A stretch of 64,000 bases of DNA from Lepidurus packardi (taxonomy: Eukaryota > Arthropoda > Branchiopoda > Notostraca > Triopsidae): positions 2,898,375 through 2,962,374 of the forward strand of contig JAKZAN010000002.1 in NCBI GenBank assembly GCA_023053545.1, given 5' to 3'. Under the pieces are notes generated by a model. It was not told where the DNA came from. It ran no database searches and was given only the letters and a program-made list of their open reading frames with translations. Within the stretch, counting starts at the first letter, position 1; every line of letters begins with the position of its first letter. The position numbers and the translations under genes were made by a program. Of this stretch, positions 12,855 to 25,350 are shown piece by piece.

Positions 12855-15800
12855 ATGGGTCCATGGAGGATCCTGGTCTTAGTTGCTGTGATCCACACCT
12901 GTTTCGCTGTTGACAGGAATAACTTTAAAACCTGTGACCAAAGCAGTTTCTGCAAGTAAAATAATCATTTTCTATGAATCTACAATCTTTTATAATCCCA
13001 GAATATTACTTTAAGGCGAAATTCTGTTCTCATTTTAGACGCCAGAGAAATACGAAACACGGAGCCTCACCATGGGAAGTGCAGTTAGACACTTTAAATG
13101 CCACCGTTAATAGCCTTCAAGTGGAAGTTTGGAATGTAAGGAATAAAGTCACCTTACAACTCGAGCTGATCGCCTTAGCTGACAACACTTTGCGCATGAA
13201 ACTCAACGAGCTTAGGCCTCTGAGGCCCCGTTACCAAGTCGAACATGCTTTAGGCAAAGAACCCGAGCTAGCCAAGTACTCCAATAAATCCTCCAGTATT
13301 CGACCTAGTTTTAACCTTCTCTGTATTTTTTTTAAAGGTTGGAAGTGCTGCAAAAATCCAGCGATTCCGTTACCTTAGCTTATGGCAATGCCAAGGCAGT
13401 TTTGCTGGCCAAACCCTTTCGTTTGGACATCTATGTAGATAACCAATTAGTCGCCAGTGCCAATGCTCGTGGCCTGCTCAAATTTGAACACCAGCGCGAG
13501 AAAAAAACCATGTAGGTTCCCAAGTTTCTTACTTGCCAGACGTCTGACGACGTTTTTAAGACGTTTGAAGTTTTTGAAAAAGCTTGATTTAAAAGTCACT
13601 TCACATTTCTCACGTCTAACTGTGGGTCTTGGTCTTGTTGTTATTGCTCTCAGGCTGGGCAGGGCCATCTCAGGCTTGTATCAGGCCTTTGCAGGCAGTT
13701 CTAAGGTTGACAAGGCTGAGGATGAGAATGTTAACAGCAACTCAGGATGGTTGTCCTGGTCTAAAGCTCATTTGCGCCAATGGCTGCCCGGGTCCAGGTA
13801 TTGTACACCTTCAGCACTGCTTCTCCCTTTTTGGACTCTTTTCCCTACTTTTGGTTCTTTTATTTTGCCTTCTTCTGCTTCTTTCCTGCGTTTTCTTTGA
13901 TATGTGTGAGTACCTTGACCTGGTTACAGCCAAACCTTGTATCAGAAATTGTATCATTCAACCTTTTAAATCCAGTTGGAAGTTGACTTTAAAGCTTGTT
14001 TCCAGATTAATTAGGGTAATGACCTAAGCATATGGATCTATTTTGGTTTCTTGACAGTAATGAGGAGCCAGACGTGGTACAGCCTTCGCCAGTCAGTCAA
14101 GAAGATGCCAACGCCCCAGAAATCGAACCTGCACGAGAAGGAGAAGCTGTGGAGGCAATCAAGAAGGGAGAAGCTGAGCAGTTTGAGGAAAAACTGGCGG
14201 AAGAAGCGGAGAAGAAAGGAGCTAATGAAGTGGAACCTCAAGAAGAGGTGGAAGATGAACACGGTTTATGGGAAGAAACGTACAAGTCTTTCGTTGACTC
14301 GAAACCTCGTGGACCCAATTCCGTGGGTTTGGATTTCTCCTTTCCTGCTGCCCAACACGTTTATGGCATTCCTGAGCACGCTGATTCATTTGCTCTGAAA
14401 AGTACCTTGTAAGTCTTCATTTTCTGCTTTAAGTTACCCAATAAGTTAAGAAATATTATAGTAGCAAAAAATAAATCTTTCCGAAATTAGGAATACGGAT
14501 CCATATCGTCTGTTCAATACTGATGTCTTTGAGTATGAACTATGGAATCCAATGGCGCTTTACGGTGCTGTGCCTTTTATGATCGCTCAACAGTAATTAA
14601 AACTTTCTTCGATTTTTATTAAAAATTTTATTTAAGAAAATAAAATCTGTAGTCAAAATGGAGGAGCGACTGGCTTGTTTTGGCAGAATTCCGCCGAAAC
14701 CTGGGTGGATGTTCAAGATAGTCAATCAGGAGGAATGGTTTCTTCCTTGATGGGTCTAGTCGGTGCGGGTTCTACTTCTCATAAAGAAACCCATTGGTTC
14801 TCTGAAAGTGGCATTATCGACGTGTTCATTATGACCGGACCAAGTGCAAAGGACGTTTTACGTCAGTACGTGCGTCTAACAGGACCTACTCCCCTACCCC
14901 AAGTAAGGCACTGGATATTTTTAACTTCCTTTTTAGAGTTTATTCTTGGCAACAAGGAAACTTTACTTCTTGGCTATTAAATATTTCGTTGCTTTAAACT
15001 TTTCATTGTTGAGAACCATGAACCTTTTCATTGGTAACAACAACGAAACTTATCATTGTTGCTAGCAGTGAATTTTTGATTTGATATTTTTCATTCTCGG
15101 CAATAAGGAACCTTTTCTTTGTGGGTAAACAATGAAACTTTTATTGATGATGAGCGAAGAGTGTTGCTGCCAACAATGAACTTGTGTATTCCTGCTTGTC
15201 TTCCCATATAGTGCTAAAACTATTTATTTTTAGTATTTTGCTTTGGGTTACCATCAATGTCGTTGGAATTATAACGATCAAGAAGATGTGATGCAAGTAG
15301 ATGCAGGTTTTGACAAGTATGACATCCCTTATGACGTCATTTGGCTCGATATTGAGCACACCGATGGCAAAAAGTAAGCAGATTCTGTTCACTACCCCGA
15401 GCTAATTGTTTTATCATAAGTACTTTGAGCATTGTCGTTTGTCTATTCATTGTCGTCTCTTATTCAGTCATTTTTGATTTTTTCGATTGTTTTCATTGTT
15501 AATACTTGCATTCTTCATTTTTTGCAGGTTAACTTTGTCGTTACCAATTTTTTCGTGATTCATTTCTTAATTAGTTAATGGTTTATTGTTAAATTTTTTA
15601 TTACTTATTGGTTGTCATTATTTATACAGAAAATCTTATTCCCTAGTTGGTTAAATTAGTTTGTTAACTGCATCTTAATTTCCTATGTTTTTCTTGTTGA
15701 TGTTATGAATTCATTGCTTTGTGTTTGTCGTCGTAGGTATTTCACTTGGGACGGTATCAAGTTTTCGAACCCCAAAGAAATGACGCATAATTTGACTTCC

Positions 15801-18588
15801 AAGGGCCGCAAACTTGTGACTATTGTGGACCCACACATCAAACGTGACAACTCGTATTTCTTCCATACGGAATGCGAGCAAAACGACTTTTACACCAAAG
15901 ATAAAGACGGCAAGATTTACGAAGGCTGGTGCTGGCCCGGTTCGTCTTCTTACCCGGATTTCTTCAACCCAGTGGTAAGGCAGTACTGGGCTTCACGTTA
16001 CGCTTTGGACTTGTACCAAGGCACCACCTTGGACACGTACACGTGGAACGATATGAATGAGCCGTCGGTCTTTAACGGGCCCGAAATCACCATGCCTCGC
16101 GACTGTCAACACTACGGAGGCTGGGAACATCGCGACGTCCATAACATGTACGGGATGTTGGTCGTCGCGGCCACGTACGAGGGCCAGTTGATGCGCTCGG
16201 AGCATAAGCTCCGCCCCTTTATTCTCTCGCGCTCCTTCTTTGCTGGTTCCCAGCGGTACGGCGCGGTATGGACGGGCGATAACATTGCTGAGTGGAGTCA
16301 CTTGCAAATTAGCATTCCCATGTTGCTCTCGTTGTCGGTAAGCGGGATAGTCTTCTCCGGAGCTGATGTGGGCGGGTTCTTTAATAACCCGGACGCGGAA
16401 TTGATCACGAGGTGGTACCAAGCTGGCGCATTCCAGCCTTTCTTCCGCGGACATTCCCATTTGCATACCAAACGTCGGGAACCTTGGTTGTTCAACGAAG
16501 AAACGACCCAAAGGATCCGAGAAGTGATCCGGAAGCGATACACGTACTTGCCGTATTGGTATACCTTGTTTTTCGAGAATGAAAGGACGGGAGTACCGCC
16601 CATGAGGCCCTTGTGGCTTGAGTACCCGACCGATAAGGAGACTTTTGCAATGGAGGATGAACATTTGGTTGGAGACGCATTGTTGGTGAAACCGGTACTG
16701 GCACCTGGCGTTAATCAGATGGCGGTGTATTTCCCTGGCGAGAAATCGGTCTGGTATGATATCGATACCTATGAAATGTACCAAGGACCGGGTTATGTCA
16801 ACGTCGCCGCTCCTATTGACAAGGTTAGTCTTTAGTTGTTTATTTTTTATTCTTCATTTCTCCCTGTGCTATTTGTGCTACTGCGCTTCCTGTGCCTTTT
16901 GCGCGGAAGTTATCCGAGTCCAAATTTAAAACGCAGTTCGTGAAAATCAGTGCGATTTCATGTTTAACCTATCCTATTGGTTATGAAAAGATGGAAAGTC
17001 ATGAATTGAATTTCATTGTTGTCAAGAGAGTTACGATTTTTCATTGTGATTTGTTCCTTCGTAAGATGAAGATCGATTTGAATGATTTCTCTTTCTTGGA
17101 AGGATTTTAATAATTTTAGATTCATTGTGATGACTGCTGAAGGATTTTTTTTAGAGGTTTGCATTGTTGCGCTACAAGCTCATCTTTTTCTATTCATTTC
17201 GTAGAGGAAAGATATCTCTGATTTTGTTTATGCTTTTTTAGGGGAAATAGGAAAGTTTTTCTGTTCAGATCCTAGGCGATATGAACGCCGAAAGTTTATT
17301 TTGGGGTACCATTGTTGCGCTAAATCTCATCTTTTACGCTTTTTCGGATAGTACATCCCGTTGAACGAAGATGCATGCGCCCAATTTACGTGCTTTCCAT
17401 GCACTTCGTCAGAATTATGGTTATTCCATGAGAAAAGAGCAGGATTTCATTGTTAGGCTTCGTTGTTGCTTTTAAAATGTATCTCTTCAAATCTTTATCC
17501 CTTTCTTCTTCACTTTTTTCTGAATTTTTAAATCGAAATGCATATTTTTAACCATTCGTGTTTTTGAAAGTCCACTAAATTAACACAAATTTTTGAAACT
17601 CGTTTCTCTTGCTTTCTCTTGACAATATCTGTGTTAAGTTTTTTAATAAATTTGCTTTGAAGCAATTTGTAGTTTAGTAAGCCTAAAGCAAACCTTCTAG
17701 TGTTTGAGTAGTGAATGGACTACCCGAGGAAATGCCAGACTTTAGATTTCGTAAGCGTTGTTTTAGGAGAACTTGATGATGTTTTAAACAACTTTCGTTC
17801 TCATTATTTCGAATGTGCTTCGCATTTGTTCCCATTATTCGCAAAAATTGTGGAAGGCGTTCGTACATCAGCATCAGCCCTTTTAAACCGGGGTTGTCAA
17901 ACATCTCCCGTATGGTCTAGTGGTTAGGATACCTGGCTCTCACCCAGGAGGCTCGGGTTCGATTCCCGGTACGGGAATATTTTTTCCAACTTTTTTTCCG
18001 CTCCGTGAAATCGTCTTCTTTTTTCAGTCGCTTAGCTTTATAACCTAGACAGTGTCCCCTTTAAGTTTTTTTTAATCAAGCTAAAACAAAGAAAGTGTTT
18101 GTAAAAACCATAAATTTAGAATGTTTTTTATTATTTGACGTTAGGTACCGGTATTCCAACGAGGCGGTTCTATTGTCCCGAAACGGGAGCGTGCTCGACG
18201 TTCCTCTTCGCTCATGCATAAAGATCCTCTCACTTTGGTTGTTTGTGTGGACAAAACGGGCCGCGCTGAGGGTAAATTGTACTTGGACGACGGCCAATCG
18301 TTTGATTATTATCAGCAGCGCTATGCTTACATGAAGTACCAATTTGACGCGACCACCCTGACGTCACAGTTTCTGGACGATGCCCGTTTCCACACCGCCG
18401 TGTGGCTAGAACGTGTGGTTATTGCTGGGTACCCGCGAGCACCCGTTTCGGTCACGGCTCGTGATCCCCGTACTGGTCAGACCAAATCCATCGACTTCAA
18501 GTACGACGCGGTTAAGAAACTCCTGGTCCTGCGTAAACCGGCCTTGCCCATTGCTCAAGAATGGTCCATTACCTTAAGCATGACGTAG
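12855..18588 (+). CDS. GANAB: Glucosidase II alpha subunit (GH31), 961 aa, nine exons
   Basis: ER luminal alpha-glucosidase that trims the two inner glucoses from N-glycans, with a beta subunit, and so controls calnexin/calreticulin binding. Exons: 12855-12955, 13039-13275, 13338-13511, 14058-14408, 14491-14592, 14653-14902, 15234-15373, 15737-16823, 18145-18588; 2886 nt in frame (human 944 aa). The N-terminus is a signal peptide ([16 protein letters not shown]), followed by the family's [14 protein letters not shown] Glu-rich linker is at about residues 170-225. The GH31 barrel has WLDIEH, then WNDMNEPS with the nucleophile Asp557, and GAVWTGDN with the acid/base Asp633; both are present, so the enzyme should be active. 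The C-terminus is the usual beta-sandwich ending ITLSMT, without an ER-retention tetrapeptide, as in the family. Intron 8 (1.3 kb) carries a tRNA gene; introns 6-8 are rich in CATTGTTG-like words. Confidence 0.97.
14946..15183 (+). repeat. Degenerate tandem repeat of about 25 bp in GANAB intron 6
   Basis: Successive segments resemble ACTTTTCATTGTTG followed by AACAATGAA-like words: starts near 14997, 15022, 15047, 15109 and 15134, with variants at the edges. Single units look like decayed palindromes, TTCATTGTTG facing CAACAATGAA. The copies are too diverged for exact boundaries. It fills most of the 331-bp intron. Confidence 0.55.
17906..17977 (+). tRNA. tRNA-Glu (anticodon CTC), nested in GANAB intron 8
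   Basis: A full cloverleaf of 72 nt including the discriminator base. Acceptor arms TCCCGTA and TACGGGA pair over 7 bp; the D arm contains the A-box-like TGGTCTAGTGGTTAGGAT; the anticodon loop is CTCTCAC with anticodon CTC between stems CCTGG and CCAGG; the T arm has the B-box GGTTCGATTCC. No intron, no encoded CCA. It is on the same strand as GANAB but would be made by RNA polymerase III. The body matches eukaryotic tRNA-Glu closely. Confidence 0.97.
17980..17985 (+). terminator. Pol III terminator of the tRNA-Glu gene
   Basis: A run of six T begins three bases after the tRNA 3' end, the expected RNA polymerase III stop signal. Confidence 0.85.
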
Positions 18589-19738
18589 ACCCATAACAAC
18601 AACAATATAAACGTCACAGCTTTTCTTTTTTGTCTCTGTTAGAAGTGCAAAAAAACATTCCACATGATGGAATCCACAATTATTCTGTTTTTCGTCATTT
18701 TCAGTTCGTAGTTTATGGTATTGCTGGTCTCATTTTTTTCAATTGGTGCAGGAATTTCGTGTGCAAAATTTGTAAGACGAAGAAACGAGCATTGCCAATA
18801 AGAAAAGAATGCAAACAAAAATAAGGTTTCAGTCCCCGCCAAAGGATTTATGAAGTGGAAGAAGAAGAGCTCCAGCTAATTTTAGTCATTAATAACGTTT
18901 CTCCTTCCAGGTTTTCTTGTTTTTCTTTAAAACAAAAAGCCACGTATCCCGGTTTTCCACCTAGAAACTTGTTTTCTTTTAGTTTCTTTTGTGAGAGACA
19001 GAAGAGAAATACCGAGGAAAGGAAAGGAGCAGTGTGGAAGAAAAGGTGGAGATAGAACGTTTAGCTAAGTCACGCCCCGTTAGTGTTTTAACCGAAGAGG
19101 GATACAAACGTGGACGCAAGCTCAAACACCAAAATTAGATTGAGGATTCGAGAGGAGCCAACGCTGCCCATTTCCACGCACGCAATCCGAGAGCAGCGTG
19201 AGTTGTAGACTTCACTAGTCAACCTTGTACCCAACTGTGAGGATATCCACCTAGTGAACCCACTAACCCGGATTTGTCTTGAAACCAGGTAAACGTTTTA
19301 AAATTATTTCCAAAATCTATTTTAGCTTTCTTTAGTTTAGGTTTTTTTCACTCTAATTTCCTTGTACAGATTTTTCTTATTTTAAAATTTTTGCTTGAGC
19401 CACATTCGAAAGCTTAAATCTACTGAAAATTAGCGACGTTGTTATTTGTTTGCTTGTTTATTTTTTCTGTTTACGTCAGCCTAAAGGTGATACAAAATAA
19501 CTTGTTTTTTCATTTGTTCGGCAATTTCACTTCATTTTAAAGTCTTTATTAGATGATTTAACAGATAACTTGAGATTTTTATGACTAATTTGTTGAGATA
19601 TTAGATGTCAGTTGAAATGGAAGTTCATTTTTTTTATTTATTTAATTTTTAGCCCTGATGATTTTTTTTCTTGTAGTTTGTGTGCGACGTTGTTTCACTA
19701 AATCGACCAGGGACAAAACCTTGGAAAGTCCAATTACC
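18589..19738 (+). other. GANAB 3' flank and 5' leader of the Tyr/Pro and Glu/Pro-rich gene
   Basis: No coding exon is supported. A probable untranslated exon ends at 19288 (CCAG then GTAAAC) and the next begins at 19677 after a T-rich acceptor (TTTTTTTTCTTGTAG), giving a leader of 62 nt before the ATG at 19739. The stretch 18980-19290 is GC-richer and likely contains the transcription start. Confidence 0.5.
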
Positions 19739-22700
19739 ATGGGCAGTACCTATTACTCGTCCGTTTCATCCGCTTATGATACCCACTTCCCGGTGCCTCG
19801 TCCGATACATCACGCGTATGGCGGGACCCCACTCTATCACCCTGGAATGCGTACAATCGTCACCTCAACTTACGTGCCGGTAAAAACTTTTGATACTGTG
19901 AATCATGCGAGCATTTCTATGAACTTGTTTCGGATTTATTTTAAAGCTATTCTTAGATGTTTGGGTCGAGTCAGCGTCGACTGAGTCAATTTGGTTATTA
20001 AAAAAAACGAAGAAATTTTGTCTTTTTTTAATGGGGAAGTTGAATCTGTTTTCATAATTCGAGACTTTGGGGCAGAATTGGAGTAATTTGTTGTCTTGGG
20101 CAGGAAGTTGTGACCCGGAATCGGTAAGTTGTTGGGTAAAGTGCCAAAGTATGTGGCGAAATGCCTTGTTTTTGTTGCACTAGCGCTTTGGCAGTGCAGC
20201 TTTGCATAATAACAAGCCATCGATTTCAGTCGTTTGGCCCACAACGAGCTTTTTTTTCGACGGGGCTAAAGGATTAAGCGAGGGAGGAGGCTAGAAAAAG
20301 AAGGAGCTAGAAGGGCTTTGCTTTAATCCTAGTTTATTGGTAATGAAATGTCAGGAAACAGAGTGACATCTCGTCCTTGTAAGCAGGACATAAGTAAAGT
20401 CCAGCAAAGTAAGTGGTTTCTTTACTCTTTGCGGGTTAGAATTGCTATAAATAGGGAGCTGTAGCTCGTGGACGCCTGCTGGAAATAGAAATTCCGGTTC
20501 AGGACAGAGATTGTGTTAGTATGTGTGCTTCTTTTCGCGTTAGCTTTTCCAGAGGAAGACAGGAAAAGGAAATTTTTCCAGCAGAGAGAATGGATGCACC
20601 CACGTCACTGGTCCTCATAGACCGGCCAGAATAGGAAGACACATTAGATTCGACGTTGTCGTTTCCTATGGTTGTGTTTATTTAGGGGTCGCAGTATTTG
20701 TCCCTTCGCCAAACAAAGCTTAAACTCGTTAATGACGTTTTTGAACTCATTCCTGTTACGTTGTAAGAAAGAAAAACTTTTTTTTTCCGAATTACAAGTG
20801 GTACATTTTGTAGCTTCGGAGATATAGTACGCGAAATATGCCATTAAATATGATACCAAAGTCTTGGCCGGTATGGCACCATGATTGACCTAATAAATGC
20901 TATTCAAGCTTTTCTTGGTACCCTATCAAAGTAGGAAGAGGCTTCTTAAAGCTCGTATTCACAGCTATGATCTAAGCCGCCATTGTTATTCAAAAGTTGT
21001 CTCACATTGATGGCAATAATTCAAAGTTGTTTAATGTTAAATACTAATGATAATATCCTAGTATAAGATCAAGTAGTACTACAGATATGTTACTAAATAT
21101 AATTTTTGTAATTGTTAATTTTAGACTGGATTGGGCGTAAAGTATCGATTGGGAGCTCCTATCTCGCGTTCGACGCCTTTAGGAATTTCTGTGGTACCCA
21201 ATAGGGTAAGTTTGCTTTTGGAATCTCGTGTTTTCATGGTTGAAGTTCAAGGCCGCCAAAATAGTTGTTGAAAGGAGTTTGGAATGCGACAATAACCGTT
21301 GAGAATGTAGCGAGACGGTATCGGTACACGAGTGTCAGTGTTAAAATGTCTGTTTCTCTCTTTTTCTGGGTGTGTGCGCATAATTGAACTTGTCACCAGC
21401 CTTTACGACGTCACTTCGTGTGTTTGGAATTACCCCAACGCCAATTTAGGGCAAATGGAGACCCCGGATTGCCTTACTTCTAAACAACTTATTCAAAACA
21501 AAACAAACCCTTTAAACGCCCAGCCCTTTTCAAGGGGTTGCATGCCTTTAAAATATAGTCAATACGTAGCAGCAATAAGAAAAGTGTGAACACGTCTATA
21601 AACGTTCTTGTTACTAATCTAGGACTTACCAAATTGTCAGCCCCAAAAGTTTAAATCTCGTTCAATAATTAAATCTTCCGACGTCTCTCATGAGGTTAAG
21701 CGGAGACTCGTAACGTTACTCCGGCCTGCTTTAGCAAGACGCGGCGATTTCCCGCCTGACCTCAGAAACCACGGTAGCTCTTAATTTTGGACTAGAACTG
21801 CAAGACAATTGTTAAAACACTCGCGGGAGTGATTTTTAAGGTTAGAATAAACCCTCAGTTTAAATTATTTAAGCGGATGTGAAGCCTTTCCAAACCAATA
21901 TTATTTAAAACCAGGTATCTTTATTGTGTCCATTCGATTTCTTTCTTGATTTTATTGTGGTGGGAATATTTGGGGTAAAAGAAAATGGTCGCCCGGATTC
22001 AAGCTAATGCCCCAGGCTTAGGCAAGGTAAACTATACAAAGTTTTTCAATTTAAAATTCAAACCACTCTATTGCGCAAGCGCGACTTAGTCTTTGCAATT
22101 TTACGCTTACATAAGTTTCTTAATTTAACCAAAAATTTCGCTTAGTTCTGTAAGACTTACTTTGGCCTTAACTTCGTTTTCCATGCTTCACAGAGCTTAA
22201 ATAGAAAAAAATTCTAACGGTTTTATTTCAAATTTCAACTACGCGGAAAATTTTGAGACTTGGCAGATGCGACGTCGATGTCGTACTATTACCTTTGCTT
22301 TCGCTTTCCACGCTATTTTGCTACTGTGCGATTTTTTAAAGGTAAAATGGGAAGACTGTTTGCCAAATATGCCGACGTTGTTATTTCTGGTTGTGAAGTT
22401 GAGAAATGCTTGGCAAGCTGCTTTGCTTCATCCTTCTTTTGTTACTTTGAAGGCCCTTTGCTTTTAAACTTTGGGCAACTAACCATTTCGAGAAAGGTTG
22501 AAAACACTTCAATTAACCTTTTAAGCTTGTCTTTGTGTGTTCTTTCGCGTTGGGTTTTCCAGGGTCAAACGTTTCACAGAAGTATCCCAGCAGTAGCTCA
22601 TCGACGGTTGGCTCCCTCCATAGCCCCGCCTACATCGTATCGTCCAGTGTCGTATCACGACCTAGATAACTTGTCGTACTATCACCATGTACCTGTGAAA

Positions 22701-25350
22701 TCCAACTTAGGGTACAAAGTTCGGCAGTTATATGACGATTTGGAAGAATTGGAAGCTGAAGAAACCGCGCGACTCTCATCACGCAGTGTTTACCACTACG
22801 ACTCCTCTCCAAGGCGGGACTACAGCTTACCTCCCCCGCCCATTCACACGTAAGACTCTTGCTTCTTTGAAGGACAAAAGCCACCGACAAACATTCTTAT
22901 CTTGAAAAGTAGAGCACAAATCCAGTTTTTACGTACTTTTCTTTTCATTATGCGCTACAAACCAATTAAGCCACTGTTTCTTTTTTTTTTTAAAAAGGGT
23001 CGTGACTTTGGGACATTGTTGACATGACTGTACCATGGTAACTATGCTAACAAGCCCTGTAAGCGACGCCGTGTCACGTACGACCAAAGCTTTGCAAGTC
23101 AATAAGTCGCGAACAATTCTTTAGTGAATTGTGGATAATTCGTTTTTCTTTGAATACGATCATCTATAAGAATCAATCAAAATTTCCTTATGTTTATTTT
23201 GTCGCTATTGCCCTCTACCCCTCCTTTGCGTCATGTAGAAGCCGTTTTCATTTTTGTATTGTTTAGGTCCGAATATGGATCGAAGTATAACGATTCTGAG
23301 ATCTTGCAATCGCTACGCGATGTCCATCGCAACGTACGCAATTTATCGCATTACAGTGATCCAGTCAAGAAAGCCAATATTGGTAACTTTATGTTTGAAA
23401 TTTTCGCTTTTCCGTTTTTTGGATCTGGTTTTTGTTTTGGATTTTGTGTGCGAACAACTTCTGTTTAGCCCGTTTTGCCAAGAAGTTCAAGCCTTTTTTA
23501 TGCTTTCAATCGCTTTTAACGTTCTTCAGAAGTTAACAGCATGACTACTAAGTATTCATTCGGATAAATCATTCAAATTTGGAAGAAAAAGGCTTGAACC
23601 AAAGTTAAGGGCTAATTATAAGAACTAAGAAAAAGGGGTTTGGAACTGTGAAATCCCAGTTTGGTGTGCAGTGGATGATTAGGCAATGGGGCGTGGTGTT
23701 TTCCGATAGGGCGTGGCCATTTAGCTTGCGTCTCCTTTGCAGGCGGCCGTTCCCTCCATCGTCGCCATAAGCGCTTTTACGACGAAGACGAAAATATAAA
23801 AGCAGCTGTCAATTACCGCTCTCACTACCGTCATATGCCACGCAGAGCAGTTAGCGCTGGCCCAAGTAAGGCGTGTTTAGACTTACGAACATGTCAACTC
23901 TGCCACCTTTGGTTGGAGCCTTTTTCCCCCCAAGTACCCTTAGTTGTCAATCCTCACGTGGTACCTTACCCTCTCCATATCCACCTTTCCAATAGTTTTT
24001 GAGTTAAGATGAGCGTTTTTTAAGTTTATCTGGGATTTACTGCTCTTTAGCTGTTCAAGCTACGGGCTGGCGCAAGAAAGTGGAAGACGAGCTGAAACAA
24101 GAAGCAGAAGCTCAAACTGGAGCTACACCCAAGGTTTATTGCTGTTAAAATGGCTAAAGTAAATATACATGATTATTCTTCGTAGTCCAAACCTGAACGT
24201 AATTTGTCCGCCATGGAAGAAGAAAGCGACCCAGTTTCGGCCCCGCCTGCACGGAAAGTTTCTGAAGTTCCCCAACCTGCAAAGGAACGTGTTTCCCAGC
24301 AAAAACCCGAACCGGTCGCTGCGGCACCGGAACCCGAACCTGAAGTGGAACCCGTTGAGCCAGAACCTATTCGAGTAAGCAAATTTCCTTAATATCATTT
24401 TTTAAGTACTTTAAAACTTTCTTTCGTAAAACGCTATTAATCTGGGACAATTGTTCTTCTTTGAAATCTTTCAACATTTCTGAAGGAGGTAATCCCCGTT
24501 GTGGAAGAAGAGCCTGTTTCTCGCAAAACCCGGAAAACTCGCGCCACCAAGAAAGTCGAGCCAGAACCCGAACCAGTCCAAACTCAACCCGAACCAGAAC
24601 TAGCAACGCAACGCCAATCTGAGCCTGAACCCGAACCAGTACAAGAGGAACCCGTAACGTTGTGTGAACCGGAACTGGAGCCTGAACCCACACCGGAAAA
24701 GCCAGAACCCGAACCTGAACCGCAGATAGAAGAAACCCCGGTGGAAACCGCAATTGAAGAACAACGATTAGAAGAGGAAATCCCTCTTCCAGAGGACACA
24801 CCGGTCTTGAAAGTAAATATTTAAAGGTGAATAGAAGGTAAGCCAAAAGTGTAAAAACTTGTGCTAGGAAACGTCTCTGGTATTAGCCGAAGAAATCGAA
24901 TCAACAGAAGCAGTCATTCCATCACAGTCTGATCTGCAAGAAGTCATTCGGACAGAGCCAGTTGAGGAACAAGAAGTTGTTGCGGATGTCGTTGTTCCCG
25001 AAGAAATAGAGCCTGAGATTGAAAGAATAGAAGAGCCCGTTGCTCAGGAGCTCATTGAAACTCAAGTGTCCGAACCCGCCGCAGTAGAAACACCAGCAGT
25101 TGAACTCGAACCTTTCGAATGGGGCGAAGAAGAGGTGGAACAGGTTCGCAGACCACAACCCACGGTTTTCCAAGTAGAAGAAGATGAAGTACAAGTGGTA
25201 GCGTCTGAAGCTACCGAAGTACCAGCAGCGACCCTCACAGCCGCTGCAGCTGACGACCAACTAGAAGCAGGTCAGGAAGATCAAGGCATGGTAGAAGTGT
25301 CAGAAGAAGAAGCTGAGGAAGAGGAGGAGGAGGAAGAAGAAGAAGAATGA
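19739..25350 (+). CDS. Unrecognised Tyr/His/Pro-rich, Glu-Pro repeat protein, about 609-624 aa
   Basis: Exons: 19739-19879, 21125-21205, (21982-22026, optional), 22563-22849, 23267-23382, 23743-23865, 24051-24133, 24186-24374, 24486-24812, 24868-25350. All phases agree with or without the 45-nt exon, which is a candidate cassette. The N-terminal 200 residues are rich in Tyr, His, Ser, Pro and Arg (MGSTYYSSVSSAYDTHFPVP; YRPVSYHDLDNLSYYHHVPV), followed by a basic helical part (SLHRRHKRFYDEDENIKAAV) and a long tail of EPEP-type repeats ending in a run of about 14 mostly glutamate residues. There is no signal peptide or membrane segment. The make-up suggests an extended structural or filament-associated protein. 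A MEF2-like CTATAAATAG in intron 1 would fit muscle expression, but I cannot name a family and do not assign one. Confidence 0.8.
20455..20464 (+). promoter_or_regulatory. MEF2-type/TATA element in intron 1 of the EP-repeat gene
   Basis: CTATAAATAG is a perfect palindromic match to the MEF2 consensus CTA(A/T)4TAG and also reads as a TATA box (TATAAATAG). It lies in a locally GC-richer stretch (20260-20640), 660 bp upstream of coding exon 2, so it may mark an internal alternative promoter. An RNA from here would need another start codon, possibly the ATG at 21985. Confidence 0.4.

Noticed and set aside
13512-14057. Extra exon inside GANAB intron 3, where several open frames and CAGG-rich sequence occur
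   Set aside because: Exons 3 and 4 already join in phase and give the family sequence without it; the readings are not GANAB-like.
15993-16784. Minus-strand open frame of 263 codons
   Set aside because: Lies entirely opposite the large GANAB exon 8, whose reading is certain; it is a shadow frame.
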